A stretch of DNA of 10,987 nt, taken from Paludibacteraceae bacterium (GTDB lineage Bacteria > Bacteroidota > Bacteroidia > Bacteroidales > Paludibacteraceae). The stretch spans positions 1 through 10,987 of the forward strand of contig JAEDFN010000051.1 in the NCBI GenBank assembly GCA_016292775.1. Reading direction: 5' to 3'. Positions 1-7,842 of this stretch are shown here, piece after piece; the first letter of the stretch is position 1, and each line of letters starts with the position of its first letter. Both the position numbers and the translations under genes were made by a program. The notes under the pieces were generated by a model. The model made no database searches, was not told the origin of the DNA, and saw only the letters and a list, made by a program, of their open reading frames with translations.

Positions 1-567
1 CTGATACCAATACACTGCTTTTGACAAATCCTTTCCTACGCCATTCCCGTTATAATAGCAAACTGCTAAACAATATTGAGCATTAGAGTTACCTGCTTCT
101 GCTGCTTTCTGATACCAATACACTGCTTTTGTCAAATCTTTTCCTACGCCATTCCCGTTATAATAGCAAAGGGCTAAATTATAATGAGCAGTAGATTCCC
201 CAGACTCGGCAGCTCTTTGCCACCAATACACGGCTTTTGAGAAATCCTTTTCTATTCCTTCACCTTTATAATAGCAAAGGGATAAATTACATTGAGCAGT
301 AGATTCCCCAGCCTCGGCAGCTCTTTGCCACCAATATACGGCTTTTGAGAAGTCCTTTTCCACGCCTTCCCCCTTATAATAGCAATCTGCTAAATTATAT
401 TGAGCATCAGAATCCCCTGCTTCTGCTGCTTTCCGCCACCAGTACACAGCCTTTGCAATATCCTTTTCTACACCATCTCCATAATAGTAGCATAATCCCA
501 ATCTTCTTTGCGAGGTAGATTCTCCCATATCTGCAGCCTTCTTAAACCAATAAAAAGCAGATTCATA
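1..567 (-). repeat. 108-bp tandem repeat encoding the Sel1 units
   Basis: In-frame units lie at 460-567, 352-459, 244-351, 136-243, 28-135 and 1-27 (partial). Similarity is uneven. Positions 1-60 and 109-168 differ at only 2 of 60 bases, while the adjacent 61-108 and 169-216 differ a lot. The units at about 217-324 and 325-432 form another near-identical pair. This patchwork fits recent duplication or recombination between units, so unit number may vary between strains and short-read assemblies may miscount it. Confidence 0.9.
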
Positions 568-1746
568 ATTTTCGTCTGAGTGAAACCTCTCACCCTCGCG
601 ACAATATGCAAAGTTCACCATAGATCTCCTCAATTGATTTTGAATAATTTCGTTTTTTACTTCAAAATCTGTATTATTATAAATAGATTTACATAAACCG
701 CAGGTGGCATCAACATTTCCTAATAGTTTTGCTAATATGTACCATTGCATTGCTTTTGAAGTACTTTTAGGTACATAAGTGCCAATAGTATATAAGTTAC
801 CCAATTCAATCATAGCTACCGTATCGCCTTTGCAAGCTAAATCCTGCAAAGCCGACACTTTGTCATAATTGTAATCGGAATTATCCGATAACATACAAGA
901 AACTTGCCCTCTGTCAAGTCTGCCGAATGTTGAGACCATAATGTATGCAGATAGTAACGGTGCTATTACAGAATGATTCAGATAATCTTCCAAACGTCTT
1001 AAAAATTCAGCCGAATTATCCGTCAAATAATCGTCTATATCTATAGTCGTAATAGCATTTACTTTCAGGAGCAGTAATAACAATACTGCAGCATAATCGT
1101 CTATGTATTCATTGAAGAATGAAGATTTGCGACCTGTATGTCGATACAAAGGAGTTCCGTTTTCCAAGGCTTCTTGTCCTCTTAGTGCCGATACAAACAT
1201 TCCATCGTAATCAAGCAAAACAATACTCCCGTCTTCTTTTACTATAATATTGTCAGGCTTTATGTCTCCATGTGCAAAAGGTTGAGGCAAAAGCCAACAT
1301 ACGAGCTTCTGGAATCGGTTTGCTAACAGCTCACGATAGAATTGGTTGTCAGCAATGGATTTCATATACTCATCGAGGGGTACGCCTTCCACCCAATCCA
1401 TAACAAGCACAGGAAACTCTGTTTCATCACTTTGTGAAGTGTCAACAAATAACTCCTTGTTATAATATTGAGTCGATACGAAATATGGCGACTTGATTTG
1501 TTCCAATACTTTTATGATTTCTCGATATCTTTCCTCTCTTTCCTCTTGCTCACGGGTAAAGCATTTGACAGCATACACTTTTTCCGTTTCTATGTCTTTC
1601 ATTTTGAACACGACAGCAAAGTTTCCATTTGACATAACGGGATTGCCATTAGCGTCAAGCACAGGTCGAAGGTTGCTTAACTTATCAAAGTTGTCTTCTG
1701 CGAAGCGTATGGCTTCTATGTATTCTGAAATTAGAGGATAATTCAT
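1..1746 (-). CDS. Eukaryote-like protein kinase fused to Sel1 repeats (C-terminus cut by window edge)
   Basis: The reading frame is open from ATG at 1746 to position 1 (582 codons, no stop), so the C-terminus lies outside the window. Residues about 35-250 look like a protein kinase: a degenerate glycine loop (GNFAVVFK, 41-48), the ATP lysine in YAVKCF (K61), a catalytic loop HGDIKPDN (159-166, with D161, K163 and N166), a DYDG motif in place of DFG (179-182), and GTPLYRH (197-203) where the activation segment ends; no APE motif is seen. Two degenerate helical units follow, then clean 36-residue Sel1 units at 394-429, 430-465, 466-501, 502-537, 538-573 and 574 onward (consensus KAVYWWxxAAExGxxxAQxNLxxCYYxGxGVxKD). 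No signal peptide or membrane segment is seen, so it is probably cytoplasmic. Inference: it phosphorylates a partner recruited by the Sel1 scaffold. The HGD and DYD variants leave activity level open. The start is preceded by an A-rich leader. Confidence 0.88.
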   Translation of the reverse strand, partial: MNYPLISEYIEAIRFAEDNFDKLSNLRPVLDANGNPVMSNGNFAVVFKMKDIETEKVYAVKCFTREQEEREERYREIIKVLEQIKSPYFVSTQYYNKELFVDTSQSDETEFPVLVMDWVEGVPLDEYMKSIADNQFYRELLANRFQKLVCWLLPQPFAHGDIKPDNIIVKEDGSIVLLDYDGMFVSALRGQEALENGTPLYRHTGRKSSFFNEYIDDYAAVLLLLLLKVNAITTIDIDDYLTDNSAEFLRRLEDYLNHSVIAPLLSAYIMVSTFGRLDRGQVSCMLSDNSDYNYDKVSALQDLACKGDTVAMIELGNLYTIGTYVPKSTSKAMQWYILAKLLGNVDATCGLCKSIYNNTDFEVKNEIIQNQLRRSMVNFAYCREGERFHSDENYESAFYWFKKAADMGESTSQRRLGLCYYYGDGVEKDIAKAVYWWRKAAEAGDSDAQYNLADCYYKGEGVEKDFSKAVYWWQRAAEAGESTAQCNLSLCYYKGEGIEKDFSKAVYWWQRAAESGESTAHYNLALCYYNGNGVGKDLTKAVYWYQKAAEAGNSNAQYCLAVCYYNGNGVGKDLSKAVYWYQ

Positions 1747-2162
1747 ATTTTGTTTATATTGATAGTTATTTGATATCTTGTAAATCAATCTACAAAGAAT
1801 ATAATGTAGATATTTGTTAGCCAAGATGGTATGTAAAAGTTAAAAACTTTCCTTATTGCCTCTTTCGGTATATACCGTCACCTCATTATTTGTTGAAGTG
1901 TTAGCTTTAACGGAGTTAAAAAATATTTTTCTTCTAGTGCTATCGTTTTAGATTACTCTTATTAAAAATAATTCCCCTTGAAAGAATTGTTATTATTTGA
2001 TTACAAAGATATAAATTTTATTGCAGATACTCGTGTAAATGGATGAAAATTTACAATATGATGATGCATAAAATGCATATTGAATTATTTTTGGAATAGA
2101 AACAACTTGATTTTGATAATTATTGTATTTGTTTTTTTACATATCTATCAATTCCCGGTTGC
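1747..2162. other. AT-rich gene-free stretch with small inverted repeats
   Basis: No convincing gene is present on either strand. Visible items are a 12-bp perfect palindrome CGGTATATACCG (1866-1877), a short hairpin TTTAAC-GGA-GTTAAA near 1905-1925, a TGCATAAAATGCA inverted repeat near 2065-2080, and a 35-codon open stretch without a start codon on the minus strand (1840-1947). The stretch separates the kinase-Sel1 gene from the ribosomal operon and its terminator. It may be a regulatory region or decayed DNA. Confidence 0.6.
1793..1825 (-). promoter_or_regulatory. Weak candidate promoter of the kinase-Sel1 gene
   Basis: Read on the minus strand, CTTG (1822-1825) and ATTCTTTG (1793-1800) are 21 bp apart. 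This partly fits the Bacteroidota TTTG-N19-21-TAnnTTTG pattern, with a mismatch in each box. Transcription would begin about 40 nt before the ATG at 1746. An inverted repeat ATCTACA/TGTAGAT (1788-1794 and 1805-1811, 10-base gap) overlaps the downstream box and could be an operator. A better -7 box (TATCTTTG, 2004-2011) lies farther upstream but has no matching -33 element. Confidence 0.25.
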
Positions 2163-2202
2163 AAAAAAAGAGGATATACATAATGTATATCCTCTTTTTT
2201 TT
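2163..2202 (-). terminator. Intrinsic terminator of the rplU-rpmA operon (bidirectional in form)
   Basis: A perfect inverted repeat is centred on base 2182: AAAAAAAGAGGATATACAT pairs with its complement across one central base, so in RNA a loop of several bases would form. The arms end in runs of A and T, which supply a U-tract on either strand. It starts 28 bp past the rpmA stop, the usual place for a terminator. No gene on the plus strand runs into it. It is the only clear intrinsic terminator seen downstream of the minus-strand genes. Confidence 0.9.
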
Positions 2203-2229
2203 GAGTATCTTGATTAATGAGAAGCTAAA

Positions 2230-2487
2230 TTAGTTTTTTGCTTCTACTGATACGTATGATCTATTGTTGCGTTTTTTGCGGAATACAACGATACCATCGA
2301 TAAGGGCAAATAATGTGTGGTCTTTACCCATACCAACGTTTTCGCCAGGATTGTGTACTGTGCCACGTTGACGAACTATTATGTTGCCTGCTTTTGCAAA
2401 CTGACCACCAAATACTTTTACGCCAAGTCGTTTGCTTTCTGATTCACGACCGTTCTTTGAGCTACCTACTCCTTTCTTGTGTGCCAT
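2230..2487 (-). CDS. rpmA: 50S ribosomal protein bL27
   Basis: The 85-residue product has the bL27 signature: N-terminal MAHKKGVGSSKNGRES, then RLGVKVFGGQ, AGNIIVRQRGT and the C-terminal part around GKDHTLFALIDGIV. bL27 sits in the large subunit, and its flexible N-terminus reaches the peptidyl-transferase centre. This protein begins directly with MAHKKG, so it lacks the cleaved N-terminal extension known from Firmicutes. Length is normal for the family. It lies 21 bp downstream of rplU in the usual rplU-rpmA order and is followed by a strong hairpin terminator. The start is preceded by an A-rich leader (CTAAAGAA) and not by a clear Shine-Dalgarno sequence. Confidence 0.98.
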   Translation of the reverse strand: MAHKKGVGSSKNGRESESKRLGVKVFGGQFAKAGNIIVRQRGTVHNPGENVGMGKDHTLFALIDGIVVFRKKRNNRSYVSVEAKN

Positions 2488-2508
2488 TTCTTTAGTGTTT
2501 TAATAGTT

Positions 2509-2823
2509 TTACGCTTTAATTTCTTTAATCATTAACTCTGTAAAGTTTTGACGATGTCCGTTCAATTTACGGTATCCTTTACGACGTTTTTTGTGGAATA
2601 CGAGAACTTTCTCGCCACGTACGTGTGATACAACTTCTGCTACCACTTTTGCTCCTTCTATGGTTGGAGCTCCTACTGTGATGTTGCCTTCGTTGTCAAT
2701 CAACAAAACTTTATCTAACTCAATTTGTGAGCCTCTTTCGGCTTCTTCCATGCGGTGCACAAATAATTTGCGTCCGGCTTCTACTTTGAATTGTTGTCCT
2801 AAGACTTCTACAATTGCGTACAT
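2509..2823 (-). CDS. rplU: 50S ribosomal protein bL21
   Basis: The 104-residue product matches bL21 over its whole length: MYAIVEVLGQQFKVEAG at the start, GAPTIEGAKVVAEV in the middle, and the basic rRNA-binding tail KKRRKGYRKLNGHRQ near residues 78-92, followed by the usual C-terminal F-T-x-L-x-I-x-x-I pattern. bL21 binds 23S rRNA as part of the 50S subunit. It is the first gene of the rplU-rpmA pair. A good promoter lies about 100 bp upstream, leaving a leader of about 90 nt. The A/T-rich stretch AAAATAAAAAATAATT directly before the ATG is typical of this phylum. Confidence 0.98.
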   Translation of the reverse strand: MYAIVEVLGQQFKVEAGRKLFVHRMEEAERGSQIELDKVLLIDNEGNITVGAPTIEGAKVVAEVVSHVRGEKVLVFHKKRRKGYRKLNGHRQNFTELMIKEIKA

Positions 2824-2914
2824 AATTATTTTTTATTTTGTTTTAGACGGGGAGGTGAGGGCGCTAACTCGCTGTAAGTTAGTAGAACTGCTTGGTTACC
2901 TCTGTGCGAATTTC
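2824..2914 (-). promoter_or_regulatory. Leader of the rplU-rpmA mRNA, possible autoregulatory structure
   Basis: From the predicted start near 2914 to the rplU ATG there are about 90 nt. Read as mRNA, the middle holds CTAACT-TACAGCG-AGTTAG, which can form a 6-bp hairpin, followed by C-rich CGCCCTCACCTCCCCG and then an A/U-rich stretch before the ATG. Ribosomal protein operons often carry leaders bound by one of their own products. That this one does so is inference; I do not recognise it as a known leader family. Confidence 0.35.
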
Positions 2915-2920
2915 GGATTG

Positions 2921-2952
2921 CAAAGTTACGTATTTATTTCTATTCTACCAAA
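2921..2952 (-). promoter_or_regulatory. Promoter of rplU-rpmA
   Basis: On the minus strand TTTG (2949-2952) and TAACTTTG (2921-2928) are separated by exactly 20 bp, a full match to the Bacteroidota consensus TTTG-N19-21-TAnnTTTG. Transcription should start near 2914. The spacer is AT-rich. Confidence 0.85.
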
Positions 2953-3014
2953 TGTTTTTGTGTTTTTTTATTTTCCCGATTTTTTTTGCTCGCTTTCCAA
3001 CAAATATCTTATAC

Positions 3015-4736
3015 TCAAAATTCAAATTTCGCTCCTATTGATACTTTGCGTTCTGCTGCGTATGAGTGCCATATTTCGTAGTTGAGATAGTCGGAGAATC
3101 CTAAGATGTTCTTACCCTCCAAATATATTGTTACCGGCTTGATATGGTATGATATGCCTATGTTTAAATCGTAGATGTTAGACATTAGTTCTCTCGACCA
3201 ACCCCATTCTGATGTCGGATCGTGCCAGCATCTGCCGAAGGCAAAATAGAAATCTCCGTAAATATTTAACCCTTTATATGGATTCATATTAAATCCGGCA
3301 GTTGCTTCCACTACAGGTTTGTGTACTATTGATAATGACATATTCATTGGTATGTATAAATGATATATGCCGGAAGCATAGAAGTTGTATTTATCTTTTA
3401 GGTTATAACTTATTCTTCCTCCTGCATTTACTGTGTGCGAATAATCATTTTGCTGTGCTACGAACATTCTGCCTTCGTTTACAAATTGATATTCACTTAC
3501 TACATATTTATATTCGGCAAATACGTTGATAAGTAGTCCGTTTACAGGCTTTATCATCAATCCCAAGTATGGTTTTACCGGTACGTAATGATTCTGTTGT
3601 ACATCGGTATATGGATTGAAATATCTGTTTGTTTCCAGTAATTCGTATTTGCTGATATTTTCGTATTCTCCGGTTACTCCGCCGTATACATTGAGCAGTT
3701 TCTTGTAGTTGTAATTTAATTGAAGGTCAGGCATTGCATTGACTTTCATCGTTTTCATGAATGAGAAGTATATCTTGAATCCTAATCGAAAATCTATATC
3801 TTTCCATCTCATTATATAGGCAGGTGCAAGTCCTAAATCTACGTTGCTTCTGTCATATCTGTAAAGCGTGTCTAATCCTTTGGCGTTGTTGTAAAAATTG
3901 GATGATACGGATAGCCCTACTTCCAAGTCGCTTTTTCCGAATGCGTGCGATAATACTCCGTTTACATCTATCAAATGCTCATGTATATTCATGTATTGAA
4001 GAAACATTCCGCGATATCGTACGTTTGCATTGTAATTCCACCCGTCAATAGGCTCTAATGAGCGTAATCCCAACTCGGCTTTTACTTTGTGTATACATTG
4101 CATTTCGGGTAATAAGGAGTCGTTTCTCTCTTCGCATGCAGGCGATTCGGCGGTCTTATTGAGATGAATAGAGTCTATACCTCCATAATAAGAGTAGTAA
4201 TTATTATCATATCTTATTGTAGAATATATTTCTTGATTGCCTCTAAAACGATGTTTATAATTCATCTCAAATTTTGAGTCTATAGTGATATGGTCGTCAA
4301 AAGGCTTTTTCTTTATATCATAATAAGCGCCGTGATCGAGGAATATGGATAAGTCGGTACTATTGCTTTTGATTATCGGATAGAAAAACTCCACATCCCA
4401 ATTAAGGTAATATCCTGCTCCGATAAGGGCATATCCTTTACTTGGCTCTTTACGTTTTAGCACATTCTGACTTTGTGCTTCAAGTGGGTAGAATATAGAT
4501 TTCGGGTTTACTTGATTTGAATAGGTAGAATAGCTCACATTGGTTGGTGTGATAGTATATTCTTGAGCTTTGTATTCTATATTCGTACGCTTACTCTCTT
4601 TGATGTCGGGGGTATACTCTTTTTCAATCTGAATGTCTCGCTCGATTATTGCAGTGTCTTGTTTCTCTGCTGTTTGTTGCCCGAATAGCGAGAGGAATAC
4701 AAAGGATGCTATTATTGTTGCTATGTATTTTTTCAT
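3015..4736 (-). CDS. Putative outer-membrane beta-barrel protein paired with a TPR protein
   Basis: The 573-residue protein starts with a signal peptide (MKK, then a hydrophobic stretch to about residue 20, cleavage near FGQ-Q). Residues 32-50 hold a charged segment with ERDIQIEKEYTPDIKESKR, a pattern I associate with a family of Bacteroidales outer-membrane proteins. From about residue 100 to the end the chain alternates short polar turns with strands rich in aromatic residues (Y, F, W), and it ends in KFEF with a terminal phenylalanine, the classical signal for barrel insertion. A full TonB-receptor plug domain is not evident, and the protein is shorter than usual TonB-dependent receptors. 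Databases may nonetheless call it TonB-dependent receptor-like. It is 16 bp downstream of the large TPR gene and is almost certainly cotranscribed with it. Substrate and function are unknown. Confidence 0.8.
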   Translation of the reverse strand: MKKYIATIIASFVFLSLFGQQTAEKQDTAIIERDIQIEKEYTPDIKESKRTNIEYKAQEYTITPTNVSYSTYSNQVNPKSIFYPLEAQSQNVLKRKEPSKGYALIGAGYYLNWDVEFFYPIIKSNSTDLSIFLDHGAYYDIKKKPFDDHITIDSKFEMNYKHRFRGNQEIYSTIRYDNNYYSYYGGIDSIHLNKTAESPACEERNDSLLPEMQCIHKVKAELGLRSLEPIDGWNYNANVRYRGMFLQYMNIHEHLIDVNGVLSHAFGKSDLEVGLSVSSNFYNNAKGLDTLYRYDRSNVDLGLAPAYIMRWKDIDFRLGFKIYFSFMKTMKVNAMPDLQLNYNYKKLLNVYGGVTGEYENISKYELLETNRYFNPYTDVQQNHYVPVKPYLGLMIKPVNGLLINVFAEYKYVVSEYQFVNEGRMFVAQQNDYSHTVNAGGRISYNLKDKYNFYASGIYHLYIPMNMSLSIVHKPVVEATAGFNMNPYKGLNIYGDFYFAFGRCWHDPTSEWGWSRELMSNIYDLNIGISYHIKPVTIYLEGKNILGFSDYLNYEIWHSYAAERKVSIGAKFEF

Positions 4737-4752
4737 CTTACGAATATATTTT

Positions 4753-7700
4753 TTATTTGATAATACCTTCTTGTTCTTTCTCTGTAATTACGTTGATGCG
4801 CTCTGTAGTAAGCGTTTGTATGTCATCATCGGCATTGTAGTTCTCTTGAATAGAGAGTAAGAATTGTTTTGCGGAGAATAGGTCTCCTTTTGCCAGATAG
4901 ATGTCGGAATATAGGAGCAGGCATCTTGCCACCCAATATTGGTGCGATGTGCCCTCTTCGATAAATTCGTTTATGAGTTTTTCCGCTTTATTACTGTCGT
5001 TATTATCGAAATAATATTGAGCAAGTAAATATTTTGATTCGGCTCCTGTTTCATACGAGATATCGGTGCTCAACTCTTTAAGGTCGGATACTGCGTTCGA
5101 CGTTTCATTTATAGCTATATATGCTTTTGCTCTGTTATATCTTGCTTCTCTTATTGTGTTTACGTCTGATGATACGTCGTTGATAATTTCGTTTGCTATG
5201 TAGATGGTCGACTGGTATTGATCTGTGAAATAGCTGCATCGTAACACTCCCAGTCGGGCTATTGCTCTGTTTTCCGAATTGCTTGCTGCTGTTAATAACA
5301 TTTCGAAATAGTCTTTTGCAGCATTGAAATTCTTCATGTCATAAGATATGCCTGAAGCTCTTAATAATGCACTCTCATAATAGGTGTTGCCTTCTAATGA
5401 TGTGAGTTTGTCATAGTAGAGTAGTGCTTTATCGTATTTTTTCAGGTTGTAATAAGATTCTGCAAGGTAATATTGTGCGGAGATACAGTTGGAAGATTGG
5501 TTTTCACAATATTTATATATGTAGTTGTTGAGCGATGTAATGGCTTTTTCGTATTCTCCGCGGGCGAAGACTTTCTCAGCTGCGAGGAAACTTATTGAGT
5601 CTTCTTCGCTATGTGCCATTGTGGATATAGTAGAGCCGGACATCGTCTCTCTATAAGCGAGGTATTCGTCAACACGATTTTCTTCTATATACAAATTTTT
5701 CAAACTTTCTAATGCCACTCTTGTCTCTTCACTTGTAGGGTATTGTTCTACAACGTATTTGTACGATTGAATGGCGTTGTTGTTTTGCCCCATAATGCTG
5801 TAGAGCATTCCTATTTCAAGTGAAGCCTTGCGGGTTAATATGCTTTGTGGATGCTGTTTTTGTAATTTGCGGTAAGCATTAATAGCCTCATTATTTTTCT
5901 CTTGTACCACATAAGTACGTCCTATTTCGTAGTAGGCATCGTCGGCATAATCTCCGTTCGTATATTTCGTTGCAAGGGTAGTTAGTGTTTTTATCTTTTG
6001 GTCGTACTTCTTTTGTAATCCTAGAATAAAGGCATTTTGATACATTGCATAATCTGCTACAGGTGAGGTGCTTGGAGTTTTTGAATAATACTCTTTTGCT
6101 TTCTCAAAATTGCGTTGATTGAAGTAGCAGTCGCCGATACGATTGGTAACATCCGGGTATTGACGGGTGCGAGGGGCGTTTTCTATTTCTGTATATTTTA
6201 TGAAATACGGCAATGATGTGTTGTATTTCTTTGCTTCGAAATTGATATAACCCATTGTGTAATAGGCGTTATACAGTTGGTTGGCGGTTTTGCGTTGCGG
6301 GGTCTCTAAAAATGTTTTTATGTCTTGTTGTGCTTTTTCCGGTTCGTTGGTACGGTAATAGCATTCTCCTCTCCAAAGATATGCTTGTGATGAGAATGAG
6401 TTTTTGGTATAGAGGTCGATGGACTGTGTAAACCAATTTTTTGCTTCTGCAAAGTTGTTTTTTTGGAATTCGGATACACCCATTTGAAATAATGCTTGCT
6501 CTTTGGCTTGAATCAATTTCGGGGTGAGATTACTGATTTTTGAAATGGATTTTAGGGCCTCGGCATAGTTCTTATCGCTGATATATGCATCTGCCATACG
6601 CTCTAATATGTCGTCGGAATGACTTGATTTCGGGTATTTCTCAATAAATTTCTCAAAGGCTTTTATCGTTTCTCCAAATGGGGCCTTGCTCTCGTATGTT
6701 GCTAAGGCATAGTTGTATAACGCCTCTTCTTGAAGCTTTTTGTCGAAAGATTGTTGTGAGCAATTTTGAAATGCCATGCGGGCGTTGGATGGCTGATTTA
6801 ATTTAAGGTATGAGTGCCCGATAAAGATGTATGCGTTTTGTGATAAGGAGTCTTGCTCTGTGGTTACTCTTCCTAATGATCCTATGGCATTGGAGTATTT
6901 TTGCTTCATATAATATGCTATACCAAGCATATACATGTCGGAACGTTGTATCTTCTCTTCGTTGTTGGCGTATTTGCTGAGATAGATGATTACGTCATCC
7001 CAATTTTGTTGATGATAAGAATTCTCTCCTAATATGCGGTATGCTTCTGTTTTGTATTTGCTTTTCGGGTATTTCGATAGCAATTCCTTTCCAAGTTTTA
7101 CCGCTTCCGACCTATATCCGATTTGATCGTAAATTTGCAGTGAGTGGAATTGTGCCGCTTCGTAATATTTACTTGATTCATCAATATTGATGAAGCTTTC
7201 TAATGATGGCTTGTAATTTTTTTGACAAAACTCGGAATATGCATAGTAGTATTCCGCATCTTTTGTGTATGGATGGCCGTACTCTTTTATCGATTTGAAT
7301 GTCTTACTTGCTGCAGGATATTGCTTTAACATCAGCTGGCTGTATCCCATAGAAAATAGATAATCTTCTACGTCGCTCTTGTCTAATTGTTTTTGCCTTA
7401 CCTGTCCGTATTTTTTTAGAGTCTCACTATAATTTTTCTTGTCATAATATAATCTTCCTACCATATAGTACACTTTAGAGCGCATCGGTGTATACGGATA
7501 CTTCTCTAAATATGTCTCTAAAACATCCAATGCATCTGAGCGTTTTAAATAATAGCTGTTTGCTGCAATATAATATTCCGCTTCTGCTTTTACGTCCGCT
7601 TCAAGTTGTGGAGTTTGAAGTACTCTTTGAAAATAATCGTAACTTACACTATATTGCTTTTCGAAAAACAACTCTTTTGCTATGTCAAAATCTCGGTTGC

Positions 7701-7785
7701 AGTAACTGTGGTCTTGCTTAACTTGAGAGTGTAATAAGCTGATAGATAGTGTGATAATAAGAAAAAATATGATACTTCTTTTCAT
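4753..7785 (-). CDS. Large exported tetratricopeptide-repeat protein
   Basis: The 1010-residue protein has a signal peptide (MKRSIIFFLIITLSISLLHS, cleavage near residue 20-21) without a lipobox cysteine, so a soluble periplasmic location is likely. The rest is almost entirely helical repeats of the TPR type, with the W/Y-G/A-Y-A pattern, for example AYRILGENSYHQQNWDDVI, AYYTMGYINFEAKKYNTSL, and AQYYLAESYYNLKKYDKAL. Linkers such as KYPKS recur, as in proteins related to BamD and YbgF. A non-repeat, serine-rich break lies near residues 712-730 and divides a long N-terminal solenoid from a shorter C-terminal one. It heads an operon with the outer-membrane barrel gene, which suggests it binds that barrel or helps assemble outer-membrane proteins; this is inference. 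It is longer than typical BamD or PorW-type proteins, and I assign no symbol. Confidence 0.85.
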   Translation of the reverse strand: MKRSIIFFLIITLSISLLHSQVKQDHSYCNRDFDIAKELFFEKQYSVSYDYFQRVLQTPQLEADVKAEAEYYIAANSYYLKRSDALDVLETYLEKYPYTPMRSKVYYMVGRLYYDKKNYSETLKKYGQVRQKQLDKSDVEDYLFSMGYSQLMLKQYPAASKTFKSIKEYGHPYTKDAEYYYAYSEFCQKNYKPSLESFINIDESSKYYEAAQFHSLQIYDQIGYRSEAVKLGKELLSKYPKSKYKTEAYRILGENSYHQQNWDDVIIYLSKYANNEEKIQRSDMYMLGIAYYMKQKYSNAIGSLGRVTTEQDSLSQNAYIFIGHSYLKLNQPSNARMAFQNCSQQSFDKKLQEEALYNYALATYESKAPFGETIKAFEKFIEKYPKSSHSDDILERMADAYISDKNYAEALKSISKISNLTPKLIQAKEQALFQMGVSEFQKNNFAEAKNWFTQSIDLYTKNSFSSQAYLWRGECYYRTNEPEKAQQDIKTFLETPQRKTANQLYNAYYTMGYINFEAKKYNTSLPYFIKYTEIENAPRTRQYPDVTNRIGDCYFNQRNFEKAKEYYSKTPSTSPVADYAMYQNAFILGLQKKYDQKIKTLTTLATKYTNGDYADDAYYEIGRTYVVQEKNNEAINAYRKLQKQHPQSILTRKASLEIGMLYSIMGQNNNAIQSYKYVVEQYPTSEETRVALESLKNLYIEENRVDEYLAYRETMSGSTISTMAHSEEDSISFLAAEKVFARGEYEKAITSLNNYIYKYCENQSSNCISAQYYLAESYYNLKKYDKALLYYDKLTSLEGNTYYESALLRASGISYDMKNFNAAKDYFEMLLTAASNSENRAIARLGVLRCSYFTDQYQSTIYIANEIINDVSSDVNTIREARYNRAKAYIAINETSNAVSDLKELSTDISYETGAESKYLLAQYYFDNNDSNKAEKLINEFIEEGTSHQYWVARCLLLYSDIYLAKGDLFSAKQFLLSIQENYNADDDIQTLTTERINVITEKEQEGIIK

Positions 7786-7842
7786 CGTTTTATTATATTG
7801 CTTTTAGTATTATTTACCTATTTGATTAGTTTTGTAGTTTGC

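Noticed and set aside
1..567. Array of regular repeats as a CRISPR candidate
   Set aside because: The 108-bp period is in frame, repeats are imperfect along their whole length, and the translation is a standard Sel1 series; there are no repeat-spacer units.
1493..1741. Plus-strand open frame of 82 codons inside the kinase gene
   Set aside because: It lies opposite clear kinase coding sequence with conserved motifs, and its translation is low-complexity and resembles no family.
2591..3085. Plus-strand open frame of 164 codons across rplU, its leader and the barrel gene end
   Set aside because: It is antisense to rplU and to the barrel C-terminus, crosses the rplU promoter, and shows no domain or plausible start region.
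4753..7785. Assignment of the TPR protein to PorW/SprE of the T9SS
   Set aside because: It has no lipobox cysteine, is longer than those proteins, and proximity to porU is the only support; the repeat fold alone is not specific.
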